64,000 nt of DNA from Tenodera sinensis (lineage: Eukaryota > Arthropoda > Insecta > Mantodea > Mantidae): NCBI GenBank assembly GCA_030765045.1, contig CM060962.1, positions 166,456,694-166,520,693 of the forward strand, in the 5' to 3' direction. Positions 11,171-22,729 of this stretch are shown here, piece by piece. A program made the position numbers and the translations under genes. The notes beneath the pieces were generated by a model. That model saw only the letters and a list, made by a program, of their open reading frames with translations, searched no databases and was not told the DNA's origin. The number at the start of each line of letters is the position of its first letter. Position 1 is the stretch's first letter.

Positions 11171-11575
11171 ACGCGCGGACTTTTTTCTAAGAATGCTTTT
11201 GTTGGATTCAGAGGGCGTCAAAACGTATATTTGTGGCGAAATCCCGACGTCAAATTTTTAAGTGGAATTTAATACTTCCTCTACGTAGGGAAAGTAAAAA
11301 TGAACAACGATTTTCTATTTGACGAAAGTTTGTTTTCCGAAACTCACACAAATACCAAGGAATGTCTCCGAAATGGCTCACTCTACAAAACATATTATTC
11401 GGACATAAGTTGTGTTTTAGCGAGATCTACATTTTTGTATGGTAAGATGTGGTCTATCTCTTACGGTTTACGAGTTATTCAAAAGTCATCCAGGGTAAAC
11501 AGGACTGCATAGGTTATAGCCAGAAAATTCAAAATATACATTTCATTTGTCTTAAAATGTCTTAAACAGGTGGAA
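11171..11575 (+). repeat. 0.9-kb repeat family, copy a (two partial pieces)
   Basis: 11171-11290 matches the 3' end of the family (cttttttctaagaatgctttt ... acttcctctac). 11300-11575 matches the early-middle part (gaaactcacacaaat ... gttttagcgagatctac ... aaattcaaaatatac). The order is rearranged relative to full copies. Confidence 0.75.
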
Positions 11576-11649
11576 TTGTTGCTCACACACGGCTTGTGTG
11601 TTTAAAAACACCAGCAGTAAGCTTGTTGGCTTAAATAAATAATAATGTC

Positions 11650-12345
11650 TTAAACATTTTAACTCAAAAACGAAGTCGGTTAAAAACCAAAGTTTGTCTT
11701 TAAGTTTAATGTTTCAAGGATGCAACACGAAGATTGTGAAGAAAATTCCTCCATCCTAAACTACCCTTTACATGGAACATTTTTCTATAATCTTGATTCT
11801 CTCAAAAATAGCTCTAACGACTTTGATTAAAATGTCATATGTTTGACATGGCAAATGAAATGTATATATTTAATTTTCTGGGTATTGCCTATGTAATTCT
11901 GTTTAACCTTGATGACCTCTGCATAACTGGTTAGCCGTAAGAAATAGACAAAATCTTACTGTACAAAAAATGTAAATCTCATTAAAACGCACAAGTTATG
12001 TCTAAATAACTTGTGGAGTGAATCGTTTCGGAGATATTCCTTGTTATGTGTGTCAGTTTTGCAATATTTAATAAACTTTTCTCAATTGAAAGGTCGTTAT
12101 TCACTTTTATTATCTCTTGGCCGTGCAAACAGAACGGAATTTCAAAGCCTTCATATATCGAGTTGATAAAGACTTGACTATCGCTCAGTCTACTGTATTC
12201 CCATATACCCCATACACCTACAAGAAACTATGCAATAAGATAATTTCTGCAAATGTTTATCTCGACTAATATGAAGAAGAGAGAGGAACAAGAGTTTGCA
12301 AGTATAGTTAGTACAAGAGTAGAGAAAGTCATGTGAGGTGAGTGC
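11650..12345 (-). repeat. 0.9-kb repeat family, copy b
   Basis: Reverse orientation. It begins with the complement of the gttatgctgtccac region and ends with gagtagagaaagt at about 12320-12333, then catgtgagg...catcagatttttt. It faces copy c in inverted orientation across a short SINE-B piece. Confidence 0.8.
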
Positions 12346-12389
12346 GACGCATCAGATTTTTTAAATTGTGCTTTTATGTATTTTTTCCT

Positions 12390-12600
12390 TTAATAGTGTT
12401 TAACGCCCGCTCTTATCACGTGCAGTACCACAGGCGGTGGCTACTAATGATACATAACATGAAATAATAAATGGGAAAGGAAATTTGGGAAGAAATCGTT
12501 TCAGGCCTAAGTTTGGGCTGTCTTCCGCCTGTCATTTGCCAGTTATCGGGAGTGAGGAAAACCTGAAAAGATATAAAAGAGAAAAAAGAAGGGAAGAATA
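12390..12600 (-). mobile_element. SINE-B fragment between two inverted repeats
   Basis: Contains the complement of the SINE-B 3' signature (gtttaacgcccgctctt) and of the caccgcctgtggt block. Related to 13575-13832, 14718-14962 and 42155-42312. Confidence 0.65.
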
Positions 12601-12609
12601 AAACAAATC

Positions 12610-13330
12610 TGATGTGTTGCACTCACATGACTTTCTCTACTCTTGAACTAACCATTCTTACAAACTCTTATTCCTATATCTTCTTTCTTGTTAGTTGAGA
12701 TAAACATTTGTACAAATTATCTTATTGCTTATTTCCTTGTAGGTGCAAGGGGAATGTTAGAATACAGTAGGATTTGTGCTATAGTCAAATGTTTGAGATT
12801 CTGTTGTCTTTGCACACTTAACATATAAAAAAAATGAACAGCGATGACCCATTTCACGAAAGTTCTAAGTTTTCCGAAACTCACACACATAACAAGGAAT
12901 ATCTCCGAAATGGTTCACCCTACAAGAAAATTTATTGAGACATAAATTGTGTATTTTAGCAAGATCTACATTTTTTGTATAGTATGATTTGGTCTATCTC
13001 TAACGGTTTACCAGTTATGCAAAATTCATCCAGAGTAAATACGACTACAGGGGCAATAGCCAGAAAATTCAAGATATACATTTCATTTGTCATCAAAATA
13101 TCTCAAACATATGGAATTTTAATCAAAATCGTTAGAGCCATTTTCAAGAAAATAAAAATTTTCGAAAAATCTTCCATGTAAAGGGTAGTGTAGGGTGGGG
13201 CTATTTTCTTCAAAATCTTCGTGTCACATCCTTGAAAGATATTAAACTTAAATACCAACTTTGGTTTTTAACCGACTTTTCGTTTTTGAGTTATGCTGTC
13301 CACAGACTGACAGACTGACAGACACAGACT

Positions 13331-13405
<75 letters not shown>

Positions 13406-13556
13406 TGACTGACTGACACACACACAGACACACACACGGACCTTTTTCTAAAAATGCTTTTTTTATTCAGGGGGCCTCAAAACATGTATTTCCGGTGAAA
13501 TCTCGACATCGAATTTTTGGGTGGATTACAATACTTCCCCTACTTACCAGTAGAGA
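12610..13556 (+). repeat. 0.9-kb repeat family, copy c (near full length)
   Basis: Runs from gatgtgttgcactcacatg and actttctctact near 12630 through the conserved middle to acttcccctacttac and agtagagaaag near 13556. It contains a (CA)n tract at 13334-13402 at the family's microsatellite site. No coding capacity. Confidence 0.85.
13334..13402 (+). repeat. (CA)n microsatellite within repeat copy c
   Basis: About 34 CA units, flanked by cagactgacag-type repeats. Confidence 0.97.
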
Positions 13557-13574
13557 AAGAAAAAAAAAAGGGGG

Positions 13575-13832
13575 GGGGGGAAACCCAGTCAGGGAGGTCA
13601 ATCCTTACGGGATCTGGCGGCGCCTAAGCCGAGTAGTTACACCATTCGCTTCTCACCAAAGCGTGAGGTTCGATCCGCAGCCGCATGTGGGATTCGTGGT
13701 GGACGAAGCGGCGCTGGGCCGGGTTTCCTCCGGGTTCTCCGGTTTCCCCTGCTATCTCATTCCATGTATCATCAGTGTCACCACCTGCGGTGCCGTACGT
13801 AGTAAAAGCGGGCGTTAAACCCCACAAAAAAG
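13575..13832 (+). mobile_element. SINE-B copy (tRNA-derived)
   Basis: Has a B-box-like ggttcgatcc (about 13668-13677). The body contains ggtggacgaagcggcgctgg and the 3' signature gtagtaaaagcgggcgttaaac. It directly follows repeat copy c. Confidence 0.75.
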
Positions 13833-14466
13833 GTCCTGACGGGATCTGTACAGCACACCTGCCCCTCATGAGTCCATTTCTGAACGATCGACTTTGGCTA
13901 CCCTTTTCTGTACCGAACAACCTGGTTAATGCAAGTACTCAATATTTGTGAGAACCAAGGTTGAAACTGTCGTTCGCATGTTAATTGTACGACCCTTACG
14001 CCCTTTTCAACATAACTTTCGCATTAAAAAAGGTACAAGTATGTTAAGCATTTCCTTTATTAAATGCTATGTAAACCAACATTTCTAGTGTTTCTTTCTA
14101 TTTCCGTAAATTTTGCTTTTAGTTCCAGACCTGCTGGCTAATTATTTATTTCTTCACGCAGTTTCATGCTTTGATTTGTTAGGTAGATTATCAAAAGGTA
14201 TGCCACAATTTTGAAAACCCCAGTGTCAAATTGCATTGATGGATCAATGTCATACTGTCTGATCTAACTCAGGGTTCAGATTTGGATGTCTACCACAATA
14301 TTGCGTTTAGATTCACACCTCTCAAATTGGGACGAAATACTGATTTGAATAATTCGATCTGCCAATATTTACATTGCTGCCTTGGCAAATGTGCATTCTT
14401 GCGAGTAACTGTAAATAACTTACGGTATGTGTGCAAAAATGTAAACCGGTTTCCTTCTGTTGCCTA
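13833..14466. other. Unassigned AT-rich sequence
   Basis: Nothing recognisable on either strand. Confidence 0.4.
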
Positions 14467-14491
14467 CATTTACCATACAATATGGTAAATG
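14467..14491. repeat. Perfect short palindrome
   Basis: An 11-bp perfect stem (catttaccata / tatggtaaatg) around a 3-base loop. It could form a cruciform or be a protein site; no other context is seen. Confidence 0.7.
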
Positions 14492-14717
14492 TATTCACGT
14501 TAATTATAAAGTTTGCTGCATTTATCACGTTAGCAAACATTTATACTTGCACACAGAATGATCTTAATTTCTATAAATTATGAACAGGATCTGCCTAACT
14601 CAAGATGAAGAATTAGAAGTATTAACTAAGTCTGTAAGGGAAATCCGTATGAGAGTTTAATTTTGCACTTTATGTAGAGCTTATTTTTTTAGCCCTGTAG
14701 ATTAGTTTTAATTTTTT

Positions 14718-14962
14718 TTCTGCCAGCGTTTAACGCCCTTTCTTGCTAATATGACACCATAGGCGGTGCCCACTGATGTTACATGAAATAAAATAATTGG
14801 GAAAGTAAACGTTCTAAGCCTTAGTTTAAGGTATTTCCCCGGCATTTGTAATTTAAAGCTGAAAAAAAATCTCAGTCAAGGAGGACGGTCCTGGCAGTGT
14901 TTGAACCGCGGACCTGCCGGTATTCAAGGCTACGTGCCTTAGTGACGTCGACTGCCCAGGTT
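14718..14962 (-). mobile_element. SINE-B copy, reverse orientation
   Basis: Its 3' signature complement (gcgtttaacgccctttctt) is at about 14728. A tRNA-like 5' part with a B-box complement (gtttgaaccgcgg, about 14909-14921) is followed by an A-box-like gggcagtcgacg on the minus strand. The sequence is more complete at the 5' end than the other copies. Confidence 0.75.
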
Positions 14963-17284
14963 GGTTAGTTTTAACGTTTTGTTATTGCTAGAATCCCAAT
15001 TTATTTTTAAGTGTTAAAATAAAAAGATGCGGTTATATATTTAAATATCATTAACATTGTTCTTCAAAGTTTGCAACATACTTTTTCCCTCTTTAGGAAA
15101 ACAAAGTGCAAATTTTCACAGAAAGGCCAACATTTTTAGATCTGGTATGCTGCTAAAGCACAGTTTTTTAAAGCCATCACTTCTTACTCAAGGATTTTGA
15201 AGAAGTAAAGAGAATGAAAGTTTAACAGATTTTAAAACCAACTTTCCAAATAAGTTATTTATGCTGTTAGCTTTAAATGCTAATGCATATTTTTATTTCC
15301 GACTATTTATTAGATCAGTGGTATTTTAAGGACTAATACAAACAAATTCAAACAATTACAAAACACGCTTTAGGGTCAAACGTATAATATAGGGGTATTC
15401 TTTCAAATGTAGGAAATTCTGTTTTTAACTAGTCCAACTGAACGATTTGACGAGTTTACTGTTGACTTTCACTTCGGGTTCAGAGTTTAGTTCCTATGTA
15501 TTTAGAGCATGCAATAAAACTACGAAATGAACCTGCTTTAAATGCAGGATACGTCTTGAGTAGGGCCAAAGTTATTTTTCCAGCATCATGATTGTCCTTT
15601 GTTTTACAGTGAAGAAAATAGCTTTAGAATTAACCGTCATTTATGCATACACATGTTAATGATCTACTGAATGTGACCTTAGTGATCTACAGACAGCCTC
15701 CTCCAAAACCAGTTTTTTTCACATTGGATAATCGAAACGGAAAACAACCTAAGCGGTGTACTTGGGAGGTTGGAAAAACCCTCATCATGCGCATGCGTGA
15801 TGCAACTCAGGTGCGTGAGATGTGGTGAGGCGTTTCTTAGGCTTGTTTCGTGTGGCATTTCCGTGCTGGAATCATCACAGCGCTTAGGGCATGCCAGTAT
15901 ACGGCGCCAAGGGAAAAGAGAGTAGACGGAAGCATTTTTAAATACCGAGAGTCTTTAATATTTACGATAATGGTTTTACCCATTCCTTTCCAATCCAACG
16001 TCAAATCCCCAATTTGTAGGGGAGGTAGCAGATGTTGAATGGAACAATTATTGTAAAATGGACATTTAACTTTTAGTTAGATTTGCTTTTTCTTTTAATA
16101 CTGGAATTTTATTTTTGATTGAGTATGAAGTATCGATTTGTCTTTCTGAAACACATGTTGTTTTGCGATTGTTTTGATTTTTTCATGGTCGACATACCAT
16201 TCCGAAGTACTCATTCTGCTAAACTTGAACCATTCTGGAATGTAAGTACGTATATTACTTTGCAACACTTCTGAATCTAAATTTTCAATCATATCCCATT
16301 ATATTCTAGGTAAGACACCATTTGCTGCAGATATCTGGTCGTTTTGGTTGTGGAGCATGACCTTGTAATATAACATTGTCATATTTGGTTAATTTGATCC
16401 ACACGTCTGTGTTGGATATTGGTTAGATGTTTCACTGCATTATTTTTATGGTTATTTTACTCCAAATTCCACGTGACTTTTAAAATAGGAAGCTGCCATG
16501 TGTGAATGTGTAAAATATATAAGTGAAGCGAGGGAACCAAATAAAAGACGTAAACACCACATTTCTAAACAGAATTTGCGAACTGAACTGTCTATAAAAA
16601 GAATAACGAATCTTTTAGTGCCCTCTGTAAACATTCCATTATTACCGACAGAAATAATTTGACAAATTATTTGACAGAGGAATACCAGTTAATGCGTTCT
16701 CAATTCTCAATAATGAAATAAAAAGAAGTATTTTGAAGCACAAATAATGACTGGTCTGAGTAAACACAAATATATTTTTGTGTATATTTTCTGCATTTAT
16801 TATTGTTACTTGCTTACATCTTAAAGTTCACAAATTTGGAACACTGCCATAATAAGTAATAAACTAATGTTTAGGAATTAACTCGGTAAGAGCAGCAGAA
16901 ACCTTCATTGGACAGTGCTAAGTTAATCCTTATTACACTAAAATGTAACTTAATTCTTTAGCATAAGCCTAGCTGTTTTACCTGAATTTGCACAGATACA
17001 TTCTATAAGTAAGGAGTTGTAAAGAGGATAGGAGTTTTGGAAAGTCGTGATTGGCCTCTAAAGTATCCAAAAGTTTCGTTCAAATTCATCAAATTCTACA
17101 AAAGTTATACATAAGGGGTTGAAATAAGGCTAGAGCTAGTTTTTCTGAAGCTGTAACATGTATAATTTTCACCAAGTTCTGTTAACTCAAATAAATAACT
17201 GTTTACCCTTCAGGCCGAACAGATTTATCCGCATTTAAAATAAAGGTTGAGGTTGGTTTTTAACATTTTCAAGGCACTTCTTTT
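14963..17284. other. Unassigned AT-rich sequence, about 2.3 kb
   Basis: No coding motif, SINE box or terminal repeat recognised. Short open frames (such as 16095-16292, minus) do not resemble known proteins. Confidence 0.4.
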
Positions 17285-17465
17285 TCTACATTGGCGTTAC
17301 AGCCCAATGTCGGGCCTTAGCCTCCTTTATCCTTTTCCTCCATTCTTCTCTGTCCAAAGTTAGTCTTTTCCATGCTGCAGTACCGAAAAAACTCCAGTAT
17401 CAGAGTTCACGGCGTCTATCCACCTGTTCCTAGGTCTTCCAACTGGTCTCTTGCCATATATCTAA
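17285..17465 (-). pseudogene. LINE C-terminal fragment
   Basis: Minus-strand reading gives RPVGRPRNRWIDAVNSD, the basic tail motif near the C-terminus of many arthropod RTE-like or related LINE ORF2 proteins. Only ~60 residues remain, with stops. Confidence 0.6.
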
Positions 17466-17546
17466 GGATAGTGGAAGTTTTAGAAAGCAATAGGTTAGCT
17501 CATCCTTTCTGACAGATTCTGATACCCAAGATTAATCAGTTTTGTC

Positions 17547-17562
17547 AGAGAGAGAGAGAGAC

Positions 17563-17593
<31 letters not shown>
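17547..17593 (+). repeat. (GA)n microsatellite
   Basis: Imperfect GA repeat with two interruptions. Confidence 0.95.
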
Positions 17594-17597
<4 letters not shown>

Positions 17598-17599
17598 AT

Positions 17600-18490
17600 T
17601 CAGTAGATGAATAGCTGTCCTATTTTAGGATTGTCATAAAATGTTAAACATTTATAAGAAAGGTTAAAAAATGTAGTGTATGTTGTAGTATTGACAAAGA
17701 GTAATAATGTAAAAAATTATAATATTTGCAATTAGGACACCTAACCATTTTACAATTCACTTATTTAGTTTGATGAAATATACTAATAATTGTGTAGAAT
17801 GTACAAAGAGTCAAGAATAATTGTAAACCAATGTCTTCTAAAATGTTTAGTTGTCAACGTAAATGTCTGCATTCAGAAACAATCATAATGCACACATGCC
17901 AATAAATCGTAATTAATTATTTTTGGATATAAATATATTCTTACTAATATTTCCACAAACTGGTATGTAGCTTTTAAACTTAAACGAACAACGAGTACCT
18001 ATATACATGTATATATTGCCAACTAATAAATATAAGTAATAATTTTAAGCATAATTTATAATTCTGTGTAGCAGTATCGTGAAAATACCTTGTCATAGCC
18101 TACGTTTACAAAAAGAACCCTTGTTAACAAATAATATAAAAATAAATAGTAAATAAGGTTTTACTCAACTAATACTAATACCAATTCTAATTATACAAAT
18201 ACAATCTTAACCAACGAAAGCAAAAATAATTTAATTCTAACAATATTTCCCACAATTGCCTTAGCTGCTGGAAGCCAGCAGCTATACCAACTGGATACCA
18301 ACTATAAATTTACACAATTTATTCCTCCCTCTTGGAGCTGCTTATTTCTATTAATTCCCCTTGTATTTAATATTTTGTTTTATATATAACGGGGAAGTTT
18401 ATTATACCCACTATTTACTTTTACACCTCATCACCCTTTTCCATATTTTCTCCATTTTATTCATACTTCTTTTCTTCTTCTTCTTCCTCT
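17600..18490. other. Unassigned AT-rich sequence
   Basis: Nothing recognised. It may hold the 3' UTR of LINE-B, which lies just beyond 18495 on the minus strand. Confidence 0.35.
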
Positions 18491-18494
18491 TTCC

Positions 18495-20010
18495 CTTCTA
18501 CCTTTACAGCGTAGGGGTGGCTCCGTAAATCCATCTTCTCCAGTCATTCCTATCCCTCATCATTCTCTTCATTTCTTCCATTGTCTTGTTCCTTTTTCTT
18601 CCAATCTTTTCCATTCTGTCCTCAAACATTATCCGGGGTCTTCCTACTCCTCTCCTTCCTTGTACCCTTACTTCTAGCATCTGTTTAACTTTACTATCCT
18701 CTGCCATTCTAAATGCATGTCCCCACCATTTCAATTGTTTTTGTTCGATTTTCTCCTCCAGTGATCCTTGACCTACTTCTTCTCTGATCCTCTCATTTCT
18801 TATCCTATCCCTCCTGGTTCATACTTCTTTTAACCGTTTTAATCTTGTTTTGCCCAAATATTTTTCTGTTTTCTCCATAATGTTTCCATTTCTTGGGTAT
18901 TAAATTCTCTCTCCCTTTTCCTGTATCACTTACATTCCAAAGTATAGTGCCACTTTTCACACAATGTACCACATTTCATGCACCTCCCCCCCTTTCATCC
19001 CTATGTACCACTTAGATTCGTTACACCTGTCCTAGCCCATGCACACCCCATTCTGGCCTATTTATTGCATACTTCAATGACTTATTCTCTCCCCCATTCC
19101 ATTTTTAAAAATCGATTGGCTATTAATGATCTTTTTTCATTAAAACTATCTACAACTTCTTGCTTTTCAATATCCTCCACCCTTGTTCTAATTTCCTTAC
19201 AGAAATCTTGCTTTTATTGTTTCTTTCTACCCATGTTTCCCCCATTGCTATGTCCTCCAATATTATCTGTGTTTTATGGATCCAAGTTTCTTTTCCCCCA
19301 TTTTCTCCTTTGCAACCATGCGTTGTTTCAATATGTCATTTTCCTCCAATAAATGTATTCTAAACCAGTATTTAACTGCCTGCCGTTGTTCCTTGGTAAC
19401 TCCAATATTATTTTACAAAACTTTCTGTGTATTACGTCTACATTTTCCCAACCATTTTCCATCCCCATATTTCTGCTGCACATGACATCTTTGCTTCTAT
19501 CACAGTGCTGTATATCCTTTGTAGTCACATAATTTTCATTTCTGTTATTTTATTGACACATGCTCCAATTACCTGTATTGATTGTTTCCCCTTTGCCAAT
19601 ATGTTTTTCTTCTATTCACCCGAATCCCCTGCACTGTTGAGCGTTACGCTTAGGTAGCCTGTTTCCTTTATTACTTCCAACTCTATTCCTTCCCAAAACC
19701 ATTTTTCGATCTTATTTAGCTTATATCCTTTGATAAAGATTATATTTTTATTTCTGTTTATTTTTTTATTTATTTTCAACCCCCAATCTTTACAGCATTT
19801 GCCAATAGCTTCAATAGCTTTGCTTAGCCCTCCAAATGTAACAGGATCTTTCACTAGATCATCTGCAAACAGTAGCCCTGGTATTTCCCTGTTATTAATA
19901 ACTGGTGCATGTTCATTAACTTTTCCTATCTCTTCTATAATATAACCCATAAATAGGTTAAATAGCACTGGACTAAGCTGCCTTACTCCTGAAAATGCTC
20001 TGTACACATT
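18495..20010 (-). pseudogene. LINE-B ORF2: reverse transcriptase and C-terminal region, 5'-truncated
   Basis: Minus strand, several frames. At 20007-19612 are GVRQLSPVLFNLFMGYIIEE and GLLFADDLVKD, the RT block with an intact FADD core, then CKDWGLKIN and YLSVTLNSAG. At 19528-19328 are VDVIHRKFCKIILELPRN. A Cys-containing stretch (CGTLCEKWHYTLEC, about 18960) follows, then KQLKWWGHAFRMAE and GRRGVGRPRIMFEDRMEKIG (18740-18600), and RNDWRRWI at the end (about 18540). This order is typical of an arthropod LINE ORF2 C-terminal half. It is 5'-truncated at about 20010, with frameshifts. Clade not assigned. Confidence 0.85.
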
Positions 20011-20513
20011 TTGTTACTTTGTCTGACAATTTTACACGGCACTCATTCTCCTGACACATTTTACGCAGTATTCAATAATGTAATAAAGTTGAGCGAAACC
20101 AGAGGATAGTTTGGTGATATGAACACAATTGACAACTTCCAACCTTTAAAAGCTCAATTTTCAAAGATTTAAGACTCCCTGTAAGTCAGAGGTGGGCAGA
20201 AGCGGATTCGTGAATCTCTGTGATTCGTGAACCCTTCGCCGTGTAACTATGCATCAAAGCGGTACACACCCCATTCCTTAGTTGATTTAAGGAGTCCAAA
20301 GATCGTTTCACGACCGGTATCAGTGGAGAAATTATGTCGCTGTCAACATCGCCTACCTTATTTGTAATAAGATATTACAGTTTCCTTCTTCGAGCCAATA
20401 TTGAACGGCTTTATTGTAAATATCATGCCACATACGACGAAAAAACTACATAGTAAAAGTTTTCTGATCTACACTTTTATATATGTTGCACACATTTTAT
20501 TTTGTTGTTATTA

Positions 20514-20647
<134 letters not shown>

Positions 20648-20814
20648 TTCCTTGCTATGATTACAGATTTAGAGCGTGCCCAAGTTCTAGAAGGTTTACA
20701 ATCTAAACATAACAAACATGCCATGACATGTGACAACTCTGTTAACAAATCATATTATGCAATACTTATTTCAAATGTGTAAAATCACTTGGTCTGTGCC
20801 AGAGAATACACTAA

Positions 20815-21305
20815 TTAGATACACTCCCATTCTTGAAGAGTTGAAAATTGAATTTACATCACATAGATTCCATGATTTCGAGAATCTTGAGAATGACATT
20901 TCAGTGTTTGTTAACCCCTTTAGTGTAGATGTAGTCAATGTAAGAGTAACTTGTAATGTGAACTCATAGATTACAAACAGATCTAGTGACAACAAATAAG
21001 TGCAGAGATTTAGCTGGCACAGACGTGTTCAAAGAACTGTGTAAGGCAATATATGTTGGTTTGAGAGAATTCGCTGCTTCTGTTACAGCGATGTTTTGCT
21101 CCACATGTGTCTGTGAACATTTTTTTTTCTGACGAACACAGAAAAATCAAAACTGAGATCTCCCGTTTCAGATAACCACCTCTCAGCGCAATTGCGTATT
21201 CCTGTTACAGATATTACGCCAGAGTTTGAACGTCTTCTTATATGTTCGGATGATGACAATGTGTGTAATTCTGATTTCATGTATGACCACCTCTTTCCTG
21301 TTTGA
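20815..21305 (+). pseudogene. hAT transposase C-terminal (dimerisation) fragment
   Basis: Plus strand. FTSHRFHDFENLENDISVFV and NPFSVDV are followed after a stop by LREFAASVTAMFCSTCVCEH and FSDEHRKIKTEI, then SAQLRIPVTDITPEFERLL. This order matches the C-terminal region of hAT transposases of the SCAND3/ZBED5/GTF2IRD2-like kind, where the block around CSTCVCE-FS is the dimerisation motif. Stops and a frameshift break it, and the N-terminal half is missing. Confidence 0.8.
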
Positions 21306-21564
21306 AACAAACGCGCTGATCGTTAACTGTATCAATTCGCCACTGTCAACAGTTTAAGAAGCGAAGAAATACCACTCCTCCTACTAGTAAGAATGTTGCG
21401 CGGGTTGCGTGCACAGTGGATTCGGAGCAGACATTATTTTGCTCACCCTTGCTATAAGTCATTAAACATTTACCGTGTCCATAATAAAGTGCCAAAAGTA
21501 TCACTTGATATTCACATTAAACGAAACGGGTCTGAAATTGGCTAACTTATATATAAGAATTGGA

Positions 21565-22370
21565 TGTGTTGCACACACATGACTTTCTCTACTCTTGTAC
21601 TATTCTTACAAACTCTTATTCCTCTATCTTGTTCATATTAGTCGAGATAAGCATTTGCAGAAATTGTCTTATTGTTCGTTTTCTTGCACGTGCAACGGAA
21701 ATATGGGAATGCAGTAGGCTTTGAGCGATAGTCAAATCATTTCAAAGCTAGTCGCTATATGAAGGTTTTGAGATTCCGTTCTCTTTACACGGCCAACAGA
21801 TAAAACACTGAATAACGACCTTCTCTTTGAGAAAATTGTGTATGGCAAAACTCACACAAGTAAGAAGGAATATCTCCGAAATTGTTCACTTCACAAGTTA
21901 TTTAGACATAATTTGTGTGTTTTAACGAGATCTGCATTTTTTGTATAGTAAGACTTGGTCTATCTCTTACGGTTTAAACGTTATGCAAAAGTCATCAAGA
22001 GTAAACAGGATTAAATACGCTTTACCCAGAAAATTGAAAATATACATTTCATTTGCTATATAAATATGGCACTTTAATCAAAATCGTTAGACAAAATGAC
22101 AAAATCAACATGTTCCATGTGAGGGGTAGTTTAGGGTGCAGGAACTTTCTTCAATATCTTCGTGTCGCATCCTTGAAAAATATTAAACCTAAAGTTTAAC
22201 CGACTTTTCGTTTTTCAATTATGCTGTTCACAGACAGACAACACGGAACTTTTTCCAAAAATACTTTTGGGGGGGGGTGGGGGGAGGGTTCAAGGGACTC
22301 AAACATGTATTTCCGGTGAAATCTCGACATCGAAATTTTGGGTCGAATGCTTACTATTTGTAGTAGAGAA
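21565..22370 (+). repeat. 0.9-kb repeat family, copy d
   Basis: Starts with ggatgtgttgcacacacatg and actttctctact, and ends with agtagagaaagt at about 22362-22373. Near 22268 it carries a G-run where other copies have pure sequence. Confidence 0.85.
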
Positions 22371-22675
22371 AGTACGAACAAACACATCCAGTTCACTGAC
22401 AACACACACATAGCAAGTATGAACGTACTTTGAAAAACGCATTTTGTCAAATGCTGCGGACATTTGCAAAAGCCCCCTATTTGAAAAGATCGCTTTATAC
22501 TTTTCATGCTATGAAATGGAAAGTTCAAGAACGAAATTTATTCCATTTAAGTGCATTACCTCAATGTTTATACCAGAATTTCTCGGAATTAAATAATATT
22601 AAATACGTGCCTCTAATAAGGAGATAAAAGTGGGGTTATATTATTTTCTGAAGTTTTGCTCACCCTCTAGTTTTC
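22371..22675. other. Unassigned spacer between repeat copies d and e
   Basis: No recognisable feature. Confidence 0.35.
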
Positions 22676-22729
22676 CTATGTGAATTTCACAAATACAAGT
22701 CTCGAGAAGAAAAAAAAGGCGACGTTGTA

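Noticed and set aside
18978..19663. Several plus-strand open frames of 60-124 residues
   Set aside because: Antisense shadows of the LINE-B ORF2 on the minus strand.
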